From Gammaproteobacteria bacterium (GTDB lineage Bacteria; Pseudomonadota; Gammaproteobacteria; Pseudomonadales; Azotimanducaceae), in contig NZEI01000022.1 in NCBI GenBank assembly GCA_002690405.1, positions 86,635 through 91,912 on the forward strand: DNA of 5,278 nt, in the 5' to 3' direction. The notes under the pieces are model-generated. The model saw nothing but the letters and a program-made list of their open reading frames with translations, did not search any database and was not told the origin of the DNA. Made by a program: the position numbers and the translations under genes. Shown here piece after piece: positions 1 to 4,883 of the stretch. The first letter of the stretch is position 1, and each line of letters begins with the position of its first letter.

Positions 1-284
1 CGTAGCATCTCATCCCCCATCTTCTGCCAACGGCCGCTTTCTGCCCACAACTCGGCGGGTTGCACAACCGGCATCAGTAGTTCCTGAGCGCCGCTGCGAT
101 TAAGTTCTTCACGAATGATGGTTTCGACGTTGCGCAACACCCGCAGGCCTAGTGGCAGCCACGAATACAGGCCGCTTGCGAGCTGCCGGATTAACCCAGC
201 GCGCAACATCAGCTGATGGCTGATTACATCTGCGTCAGCAGGGGTTTCTTTTAGAGTAGGTAACAGCAGGTTTGATTGGCGCAT
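1..284 (-). CDS. proS: Prolyl-tRNA synthetase, N-terminal part (cut by window edge)
   Basis: Class II aminoacyl-tRNA synthetase that attaches proline to tRNA(Pro) in the cytoplasm. Only the first 94 residues are in the window; the E. coli enzyme has about 570. I translated it from the minus strand: the protein begins [20 protein letters not shown] and continues with [10 protein letters not shown] (21-30), [15 protein letters not shown] (36-50) and [10 protein letters not shown] (71-80), all close matches to the N-terminus and motif 1 region of bacterial ProRS. The ATG at 284-282 gives exactly the family's usual start (E. coli [20 protein letters not shown]), although no good Shine-Dalgarno sequence precedes it. 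The gene follows the HU gene on the same strand with a 156-bp gap containing a hairpin, so it may have its own promoter, but I could not find a convincing one. The assignment is very secure; the rest of the gene lies outside the window. Confidence 0.96.
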   Translation of the reverse strand, partial: [94 protein letters not shown]

Positions 285-392
285 GATTTATCGGGCTATG
301 ACTATCGGTATGGTTGCCACGCATTAGACACAATGCAGTGGAGCAATGACAGCCGAAATAACGGCAGTCAAAAAAGTAAGGGGGAGAATGAC

Positions 393-425
393 GCAACAGG
401 CCGAATGAAGAATCCAGCCTGTTGC
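393..425 (-). terminator. Hairpin downstream of the HU gene, possible transcript end
   Basis: A perfect 9-bp inverted repeat (gcaacaggc at 393-401, gcctgttgc at 417-425) with a 15-nt loop lies 15 nt after the HU stop codon. Read leftward, the stem is not followed directly by a U-run. The next T-rich stretch (minus strand CTTACTTTTTTG, 382-371) begins about 10 nt further on. It may be a weak or processed 3' end, or a transcript-stabilising hairpin, rather than a classic intrinsic terminator. Confidence 0.4.
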
Positions 426-440
426 ATGCAGTCGAAGTTG

Positions 441-893
441 CTAGAGGATCATGTCCTTAAGCTTCTTCAAAGCGGTTACGCGAACACGCGTAGTGGCAGG
501 CTTGGCCGGAATCACGATCTCTTCACCAGTGGCAGGGTTGCGACCCATGCGCTTCTTGGTGGCTGGGCGCTTAGCGGCTTTGATCTTCAACAAGCCAGGC
601 AAGGTGAACTCGCCAACCGAACGCTTGCGCACGTGACGTTCAATGACTGATTCCAATTCATCCATTACCGCACCAACCTGGGTGCGCGTCAGATTAGTAT
701 TGGTAGCGATTTCATTCAAAATCGCCGTTTTAGTCATTTTAGTCTTGACTGCGGGCTGGCGCTTAACAGCAGGAGCTGCTGCTTTCTTAGCGGGCGCTTT
801 CTTCTTAGGGGCTGCTTTTTTGGCAGGTGCTTTTTTAGCAGCTGCTTTCTTGGCAGGCGCCTTTTTAGCGGGTGCTTTTTTCTTGGTAGCCAT
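441..893 (-). CDS. HU-family histone-like DNA-binding protein with Lys/Ala/Pro-rich N-terminal tail
   Basis: Nucleoid-associated protein of 150 residues. Residues 1-50 form a low-complexity tail with 18 lysines. Lysine pairs recur about every five residues (10/11, 15/16, 20/21, 25/26, 30/31, 36/37), and PAKK occurs four times. Residues about 53-147 form a HU/IHF-type domain: MTKTAILNEIATNT at the start, GEFTLPGLLKI (94-104) where the family has its G-x-F beta segment, and R118-N119-P120-A-T-G-E, the arm motif carrying the DNA-intercalating proline. Canonical HU has about 90 residues, so the tail is an addition, as in the tailed HU proteins of Xanthomonas and relatives. Tailed forms are thought to bind DNA more broadly, like eukaryotic H1 tails; that role is inferred here. 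I chose the ATG at 893-891 because AGAGGA sits 7 nt before it and the tail begins there. An in-frame ATG at 1031 would add 46 unrelated residues. The gene is divergent from fmdB-aspS and upstream of proS. Confidence 0.93.
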   Translation of the reverse strand: MATKKKAPAKKAPAKKAAAKKAPAKKAAPKKKAPAKKAAAPAVKRQPAVKTKMTKTAILNEIATNTNLTRTQVGAVMDELESVIERHVRKRSVGEFTLPGLLKIKAAKRPATKKRMGRNPATGEEIVIPAKPATTRVRVTALKKLKDMIL

Positions 894-900
894 GATCTGG

Positions 901-906
901 TCCTCT
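901..906 (-). promoter_or_regulatory. Ribosome binding site that fixes the HU start
   Basis: On the minus strand AGAGGA lies 7 nt before the ATG at 893-891. None of the upstream in-frame ATG codons (for example at 1031) is needed to produce the complete tailed HU protein, so this site decides the start. Confidence 0.7.
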
Positions 907-1068
907 GAGTCGTTTATAAACAGCACGATTCCACTCTTTTGGCAGATCAATGGCATAACCAACGACCAAACCATGGGGTTTCTATGCGTCTCTTTAAGCA
1001 GCGGCCGCCCGAACATCAAATTGCTCGACACGTCAGCGGTGTTTTACCGTCGTCGCCCCTTGGGTCCT

Positions 1069-1098
1069 ATTTTAACCTGTCTTTTTGTTGACCAACAA
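1069..1098 (-). promoter_or_regulatory. Candidate sigma-70 promoter for the HU gene
   Basis: On the minus strand a -10 box TAAAAT (1074-1069, five of six consensus bases) is preceded by TTGTTG (1098-1093, a moderate -35) with an 18-nt spacer. Transcription would begin near 1062 and leave a leader of about 170 nt before the HU start. This is a visual match only; no other leftward candidate in the divergent region was better. Confidence 0.3.
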
Positions 1099-1126
1099 GC
1101 AACCTTCGGTGCAAATTGGTTCGACG

Positions 1127-1140
1127 TTTAACCAGTTAAA
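1127..1140. repeat. Inverted repeat, possible operator
   Basis: TTTAAC and GTTAAA form a perfect 6-bp inverted repeat separated by CA. The right half plus flanks (cagttaaaa, 1133-1141) recurs exactly at 1160-1168. It lies just upstream of the candidate leftward HU promoter, where a regulator could bind; that role is inferred. Confidence 0.3.
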
Positions 1141-1215
1141 AGTGGCCGAGGCGTTGCTACAGTTAAAACTTCGCAACAATGCACGTAGCGTTTCTTATCT
1201 CGGACGTCACTGAAC

Positions 1216-1232
1216 CAGATCTTCTTGATCTG
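1216..1232. repeat. Small perfect hairpin in the divergent region
   Basis: CAGATC (1216-1221) and GATCTG (1227-1232) are perfectly complementary around a 5-nt loop, ttctt. It could be a folded element of a rightward leader or small RNA ending at the downstream terminator. No function is known. Confidence 0.35.
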
Positions 1233-1271
1233 ATGGCGAGCGTTATAGCTGATCGATTCCGGTGCCGCAAC

Positions 1272-1311
1272 AAAAAGTCAGCAAAATTACTGTCTTTTTG
1301 CTGGTTTTTTT
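1272..1311 (+). terminator. Intrinsic terminator upstream of fmdB
   Basis: CAGCAAAA (1279-1286) and TTTTGCTG (1296-1303) form a perfect 8-bp stem with a 9-nt loop, followed by G and seven T. The preceding A-rich bases can extend pairing into the T-run. In sequence it is a standard rho-independent terminator for rightward transcription, yet no recognised rightward gene precedes it. The T-run ends 43 nt before the fmdB start, so it either ends an unannotated RNA or acts in the fmdB leader. Confidence 0.65.
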
Positions 1312-1354
1312 AACATCATGCGCCGCTTGTTGGTAACTGTCTAAAAATATCAAA

Positions 1355-1642
1355 ATGCCCATCTACGAATATCGGTGCGACAACTGCGGTCACGAATTGG
1401 AGGTTCTGCAGAAAGTCAATGAGGCGCCGCTGGTCACTTGCCCGGAATGCGCAGCCGAAGCGCTGAAAAAAAAGATCTCTGCCGCAGGTTTTCGCCTTAA
1501 AGGCGGTGGCTGGTACGAGACCGATTTCAAATCGGGTAGCAAGAAGAACGTTACGTCTGGGGATGGTGCATCCGGCTCCGCAACTTCGTCTAACGAATCC
1601 AAGTCATCAACGTCGTCGGCAGGGGGCAACAGCAGTAGCTGA
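1355..1642 (+). CDS. FmdB-family zinc-ribbon protein
   Basis: Small cytoplasmic protein of 95 residues in the FmdB putative regulatory family. It starts with the hallmark MPIYEYRC and has two CxxC knuckles (C8-C11 and C29-C32) that should bind one zinc ion, then the conserved GGGWYETDFK (50-59). Residues 60-95 are a Ser/Gly/Thr-rich, probably disordered tail, as is common in this family. The family is named after a protein encoded with a formamidase gene; its molecular role is not established, so no specific function is claimed. The gene lies 77 bp upstream of aspS on the same strand, an association I recall from other gammaproteobacteria, and is probably co-transcribed with it. The start is fixed by the conserved N-terminus, although the bases before it (ctaaaaatatcaaa) contain no Shine-Dalgarno sequence. 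Confidence 0.92.
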   Translation: MPIYEYRCDNCGHELEVLQKVNEAPLVTCPECAAEALKKKISAAGFRLKGGGWYETDFKSGSKKNVTSGDGASGSATSSNESKSSTSSAGGNSSS

Positions 1643-1689
1643 AGCCATTAGTAAGGCAACACTGCGGATGAGCGGGTTGCGCCAAGCAA

Positions 1690-1695
1690 TATAAA
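1690..1695 (+). promoter_or_regulatory. Weak candidate -10 element upstream of aspS
   Basis: TATAAA (five of six consensus bases) lies 24 nt before the aspS start within the AT-rich tract aatataaattttt. No acceptable -35 box is found 16-18 nt upstream, so an internal aspS promoter is only a possibility. Confidence 0.2.
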
Positions 1696-1709
1696 TTTTT
1701 CAACATTAC

Positions 1710-1714
1710 GAGGA
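1710..1714 (+). promoter_or_regulatory. aspS ribosome binding site
   Basis: GAGGA ends 5 nt before the aspS ATG at 1720, supporting that start, which also matches the family N-terminus MRxxYCG. Confidence 0.7.
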
Positions 1715-1719
1715 AACTC

Positions 1720-3492
1720 ATGCGCAGCCACTATTGCGGTGAATTAGGATCGGCCCAGGTCGGCGAACAAGTAGAAATATGCGGTTGGGTGCACCGACGC
1801 CGCGACCATGGTGGCGTGATCTTCCTAGATATTCGAGACCGCACAGGGATCCTGCAAGTGGTGTTCGACCCAGACACCGAAGAGAGTTTCGCCCTCGCTG
1901 ATTCCGTACGCAATGAATTCGTGCTCGCGGCTCGAGGACGGGTGCGCCCGCGCCCTGAGGGAACCGTCAATCCAGATATGCGCACTGGCGAGATTGAAGT
2001 ATTGGGTCTAGAGCTGACCATACTCAATGCAGCTAAAACACCGCCTTTCCAGCTCGACGAGTACTCCGATGCGGGCGAGGACGTGCGGTTGCGCTACCGC
2101 TACCTTGATCTGCGTCGGCCAGAAATGCAGGACCGTTTGCGTATGCGTGCGCAAATCACCAGCGAAGTGCGGCGCTATTTAGAAGACGACGGTTATCTGG
2201 ATGTTGAAACACCAACGTTGTCACGCGCGACCCCAGAAGGAGCACGCGACTACTTAGTACCGAGCCGCACGCATCCGGGCGAGTTTTTTGCGTTGCCCCA
2301 ATCGCCACAGGTGTATAAGCAACTGTTGATGATGTCGGGGCTGGATAAGTACTACCAGATCGCCCGCTGCTATCGTGATGAAGATCTGCGGGCCGATAGG
2401 CAGCCTGAGTTTACGCAAATTGATATCGAGGCATCTTTCGTGACTCAACAGCAGGTCATGGAGATGACCGAAGGCATGCTGAAATCAGTTTGGCGCAAAG
2501 TTTTAGACGTAGATCTCGGCGAATTTCCAGTGCTGACTTGGGATGAGGCTATGCGCGATTTCGGTATTGATCGCCCGGACCTGCGCAACCCGCTGCGCTT
2601 AGTTGATATCGCGGATCTTATGAGCGCCGTAGATTTTAAAGTGTTCAATGGTCCTGCGAATGATCCCCAAGGTCGCGTGGCTGCGTTGCGTGCGCCGGGG
2701 GCAGCAACGCTCTCGCGTAAGGCCATTGATCAGTACACAGAGTTTGTTGGTCGTTACGGAGCGCGCGGGCTCGCCTACATCAAAGTTAATGACCTAGCGG
2801 CCGGCGTGGCCGGTTTGCAGTCACCGATCCTTAAGTTTATTCCGGACGAAGTGACCCATGCCGTGCTGCAACGAGTGGGCGCTGAAGATGGCGATATCGT
2901 ATTTTTCGGTGCAGATACGCGCAAAGTCGTAAACGACGCGCTTGGTGCGTTGCGCAACGAACTCGGTGCGGACTTGGGGCTTATAGAACCGGGGTATAGA
3001 CCTTGTTGGGTTGTCGATTGGCCTATGTTTGAGCGCACTCGTGAGGGGGGATACAGCCCCGAGCACCATCCGTTTACGCGACCCACATGCTCTCCGGCAG
3101 AGTTAAAAGCTGATCCGGGCGCTGCCAAGGCCGCGGCCTATGATGTCGTTGTGAATGGCTATGAACTAGGCGGTGGGTCGCTGCGAATTCATAACGAAGA
3201 GATGCAGAGCGCAGTATTTGACGTGCTTGCCATGGACAGTGCTGCGCAAGCTAAATTCGGCTTCCTGTTGGATGCTCTGCAGTATGGCTGCCCGCCCCAT
3301 GGTGGTATTGCTCTCGGCTTGGATCGATTGGCGATGCTGATGACCCAAAGCCAATCAATTCGCGAAGTCATCGCGTTTCCTAAAACCCAGACGGCAGCCT
3401 GCGTTATGATGGCGGCTCCAGGAACGGTTGAAGAGCAGCAATTGCGCGACTTGCATATTCGTCTCCGACAGGCGCCGAATAAAGCGGAATAA
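1720..3492 (+). CDS. aspS: Aspartyl-tRNA synthetase, bacterial type, probably non-discriminating
   Basis: Class IIb synthetase that charges tRNA(Asp) with aspartate. Its 590 residues match the full bacterial length. An N-terminal OB-fold anticodon-binding domain (about 1-105) has CGWVHRRRDHGG (21-32). The catalytic domain includes TPEGARDYLVPSR (171-183), motif 2 (CYRDEDLRADRQPEFTQID, 217-235) and motif 3 (GIALGLDRL, 529-537, with R536). The bacterial GAD insertion domain lies at roughly 290-420 (GPANDPQGRVAALR at 311-324). The C-terminus has the usual AFPKTQTA (552-559). His30 and Gly81 occupy the positions that, in Pseudomonas aeruginosa AspRS, are tied to also accepting tRNA(Asn); E. coli has Leu30. 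This suggests a non-discriminating enzyme that would make Asp-tRNA(Asn) for amidation by GatCAB, which is not in this window. The gene follows fmdB and precedes yebC by 107 bp. Nothing looks truncated or frameshifted. Confidence 0.98.
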   Translation: MRSHYCGELGSAQVGEQVEICGWVHRRRDHGGVIFLDIRDRTGILQVVFDPDTEESFALADSVRNEFVLAARGRVRPRPEGTVNPDMRTGEIEVLGLELTILNAAKTPPFQLDEYSDAGEDVRLRYRYLDLRRPEMQDRLRMRAQITSEVRRYLEDDGYLDVETPTLSRATPEGARDYLVPSRTHPGEFFALPQSPQVYKQLLMMSGLDKYYQIARCYRDEDLRADRQPEFTQIDIEASFVTQQQVMEMTEGMLKSVWRKVLDVDLGEFPVLTWDEAMRDFGIDRPDLRNPLRLVDIADLMSAVDFKVFNGPANDPQGRVAALRAPGAATLSRKAIDQYTEFVGRYGARGLAYIKVNDLAAGVAGLQSPILKFIPDEVTHAVLQRVGAEDGDIVFFGADTRKVVNDALGALRNELGADLGLIEPGYRPCWVVDWPMFERTREGGYSPEHHPFTRPTCSPAELKADPGAAKAAAYDVVVNGYELGGGSLRIHNEEMQSAVFDVLAMDSAAQAKFGFLLDALQYGCPPHGGIALGLDRLAMLMTQSQSIREVIAFPKTQTAACVMMAAPGTVEEQQLRDLHIRLRQAPNKAE

Positions 3493-3497
3493 GGTTT

Positions 3498-3513
3498 GCT
3501 GAGTAGGCTTAGC
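3498..3513 (+). repeat. Short hairpin just after aspS
   Basis: GCTGAG and CTTAGC can form a 6-bp stem (one G-U pair) with a 4-nt loop, tagg, 5 nt after the aspS stop. No T-run follows, so it does not look like a terminator. It may be a minor stabilising or pausing structure. Confidence 0.3.
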
Positions 3514-3548
3514 AGTACGCATATAAGCAGTAGCCGGATAAAGCGCAT

Positions 3549-3561
3549 CACTCAATGAGTG
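3549..3561. repeat. 13-bp palindrome in the aspS-yebC gap
   Basis: CACTCA-A-TGAGTG is a perfect palindrome about one central base, 24 nt before the yebC ribosome site. It could be a protein-binding site or a small RNA hairpin (stem CACT/AGTG, loop caatg). No known regulator site is recognised. Confidence 0.3.
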
Positions 3562-3584
3562 CGTGGATATTTTGGCAGCGGTAG

Positions 3585-3592
3585 AAGGAGGT
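3585..3592 (+). promoter_or_regulatory. Very strong yebC ribosome binding site
   Basis: AAGGAGGT, a near-complete complement of the 16S rRNA 3' end, lies 7 nt before the yebC ATG. It is the best ribosome site in the window and suggests efficient translation of yebC relative to its neighbours. Confidence 0.85.
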
Positions 3593-3599
3593 CTCGGCA

Positions 3600-4337
3600 A
3601 TGGCCGGTCATAGTAAATGGGCAAATATTAAGCACCGCAAAGCGGCGCAAGATAAAAAACGCGGCAAGCTCTACACCAAACTTATCCGGGAGATTACCGT
3701 CGCAGCGCGACTGGGCGGCGGCATGGTTGATGACAACCCACGACTACGTGCTGCAGTGGACAAAGCCCTTGCCGCGAATATGCCGAAAGACACCATTGAT
3801 CGGGCTGTGCAGCGCGGTGCCGGGGGTGGCGAAGGTAATGATGTCGAGGAATTGGTATATGAAGGCTATGCCTCCGGTGGCGTTGCCATTTTGGTTGAGG
3901 CGATGACAGATAATCGTAATCGCACCGTTGCTGAAGTTCGGCATGCCTTTAGTAAGCATGGTGGCAATCTCGGCACAGACGGCTCTGTCGCCTATTTGTT
4001 CAATCGGCTTGGTGTCATCAATTACGCGCCTGGGCAAGATGAAGAGCAGGTCATGGAACTGGCGTTGGATGCAGGAGCGGAAGATGTTGAGAGCGACGAA
4101 GAAGGCGGCATAACTGTCACCACATCTTGGGAGAGCTTGGGGCAAGTCAGTGAAAAGTTAGCCAGCGCGGGGTTACCGCCAGATCATTCGGAAGTGACCA
4201 TGCTGGCCTCAAACACCAGCGAATGTGATGTTGAGCAAGCGCAAAAGGTGCTCAAGCTGATTGATGTCCTTGAAGATCTAGACGATGTCCAAGAGGTCTA
4301 CAGCAATGGCCAATTCCCAGACGCCGCATACGAGTAA
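3600..4337 (+). CDS. yebC: YebC/PmpR/TACO1-family protein
   Basis: Cytoplasmic protein of 245 residues, the usual length for the family. It begins with the hallmark MAGHSKWANIKHRKAAQDKK and has KLYTKLIREITVAAR (23-37), GGVAILVEAMTDNRNRT (93-109) and GGNLGTDGSVAYLF (121-134). The C-terminal part is acidic (DAGAEDVESDEEGG), as in relatives. Some members, such as P. aeruginosa PmpR, were described as transcriptional regulators. The mitochondrial homologue TACO1 and more recent bacterial work link the family to translation, especially of proline-rich stretches. Which role applies here cannot be read from the sequence. The gene sits between aspS and ruvC, a conserved linkage, with a 38-bp gap to ruvC and no terminator between, so co-transcription with ruvC and ruvA is likely. 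The start is secured by the conserved N-terminus and the strong ribosome site. Confidence 0.97.
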   Translation: MAGHSKWANIKHRKAAQDKKRGKLYTKLIREITVAARLGGGMVDDNPRLRAAVDKALAANMPKDTIDRAVQRGAGGGEGNDVEELVYEGYASGGVAILVEAMTDNRNRTVAEVRHAFSKHGGNLGTDGSVAYLFNRLGVINYAPGQDEEQVMELALDAGAEDVESDEEGGITVTTSWESLGQVSEKLASAGLPPDHSEVTMLASNTSECDVEQAQKVLKLIDVLEDLDDVQEVYSNGQFPDAAYE

Positions 4338-4362
4338 GCGCGCCCGGCGATCCGTAAGCAGA

Positions 4363-4375
4363 GCTGCGATGCAGC
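4363..4375 (+). promoter_or_regulatory. Hairpin directly before the ruvC start
   Basis: GCTGC (4363-4367) and GCAGC (4371-4375) can pair around a 3-nt loop, ending at the base before the ruvC ATG. It occupies the place where a Shine-Dalgarno sequence would sit. The only purine-rich candidate, GCAGAG (4358-4363), runs into the stem. This may keep ruvC translation low or couple it to yebC; that is inference. Confidence 0.3.
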
Positions 4376-4870
4376 ATGTCACAGATGATTGAACAGCGCC
4401 TAGTGCTCGGCATTGATCCCGGCTCTCGGCGCACAGGATATGGACTTTTGGCGGTCCGCGAGCGTAGCGTCGAATATGTTGCCAGCGGCTGTATTAAGGC
4501 AGAAATCGGCGATATGCCCCAGCGCTTGGGTATCATTTATCGGGGCGTGAGCGAGCTAATAGGCCAATTTAATCCCACCGAACTTGCCATTGAAGAAGTG
4601 TTTCTGGCCAAGAATGCCTCCTCGGCTCTCAAGCTTGGACAAGCGCGCGGTGTGGCAATAGCCGCAGCTGTCGCGGGAGAATTACCGGTGCACGAATATG
4701 CCGCGAAACGGGTTAAGCAGTCTCTGGTTGGAACCGGGCGTGGCAGCAAAGAGCAGGTGGCACATATGGTCAGAATTCTGTTGAAGCTGCCTGGCGCACC
4801 CCAGGCCGATGCTGCAGATGCGCTTGCGATTGCTCTGTGCCACGTCAATACTTGCCAACTCGTCAGCTAA
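4376..4870 (+). CDS. ruvC: Holliday junction resolvase RuvC
   Basis: Endonuclease of 164 residues that acts as a dimer and cuts Holliday junctions symmetrically, working with the RuvAB branch-migration motor in recombinational repair. The RNase H-like fold and all four metal-binding acidic residues are visible: D14 in LGIDPGSRRTGYG, E73 in AIEEVFLAKN, and D145 and D148 in PQADAADALAIA. These correspond to E. coli D7, E66, D138 and D141, shifted by seven. The protein is slightly shorter than E. coli RuvC (173), lacking part of the C-terminal tail. The start is uncertain: ATG 4376 gives MSQMIEQRLVLGIDPG and ATG 4385 gives MIEQRLVLGIDPG, and neither has a good ribosome site. It lies 38 bp after yebC and 13 bp before ruvA, so it is very probably in one transcript with them. 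Confidence 0.97.
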   Translation: MSQMIEQRLVLGIDPGSRRTGYGLLAVRERSVEYVASGCIKAEIGDMPQRLGIIYRGVSELIGQFNPTELAIEEVFLAKNASSALKLGQARGVAIAAAVAGELPVHEYAAKRVKQSLVGTGRGSKEQVAHMVRILLKLPGAPQADAADALAIALCHVNTCQLVS

Positions 4871-4883
4871 CTGGAATGACCGA

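Larger units (their letters stand above)
894..1354. other. Gene-free divergent region between HU and fmdB
   Basis: No convincing protein gene lies in these 461 bases. Contents: the HU ribosome site and leader (including a small AAACC-ATGG-GGTTT hairpin at 968-981); a candidate leftward promoter (1069-1098); an inverted repeat TTTAAC-CA-GTTAAA (1127-1140); a repeated cagttaaaa (1133-1141 and 1160-1168); a hairpin CAGATC-ttctt-GATCTG (1216-1232); and a rightward terminator (1272-1311). I could not identify a convincing rightward promoter either for the terminator-bearing transcript or for fmdB. Confidence 0.7.

Noticed and set aside
276..650. Rightward open frame across the proS-HU gap
   Set aside because: It overlaps the proS start and the HU coding region antisense, has no recognisable domain, and the HU gene explains the conserved sequence.
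913..918. TATAAA-like box on the minus strand just before the HU start
   Set aside because: Transcription would begin within or next to the ribosome site, and no -35 box lies at a suitable distance.
894..1031. Longer HU form starting at the in-frame ATG at 1031 (46 extra residues)
   Set aside because: The extra residues look non-coding, the HU tail begins at MATKKK with a good AGAGGA site, and the region better serves as an mRNA leader.
643..1131. Rightward open frame of 162 codons encoding a hydrophobic, membrane-like protein (repeated LAGAF)
   Set aside because: It lies antisense to the HU gene. The Ala/Phe/Leu/Gly repeats are the reverse complement of the Lys/Ala/Pro tail codons, and there is no ribosome site or family resemblance.
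1179..1313. Rightward ORF of 44 codons (begins MHVAFLISDV) ending inside the terminator
   Set aside because: It has no ribosome site, and its last codons are the terminator stem and T-run itself. It has four Asp codons but no Asp run that would make it a convincing aspS leader peptide.
1390..1629. Leftward open frame opposite fmdB
   Set aside because: It is antisense to a clear zinc-ribbon gene. Its Asp/Ser-rich composition mirrors the Ser/Gly codons of the FmdB tail.
3189..3624. Leftward open frames over the end of aspS and the start of yebC
   Set aside because: They are shadows of the strongly conserved aspS and yebC coding sequences, with no family resemblance of their own.
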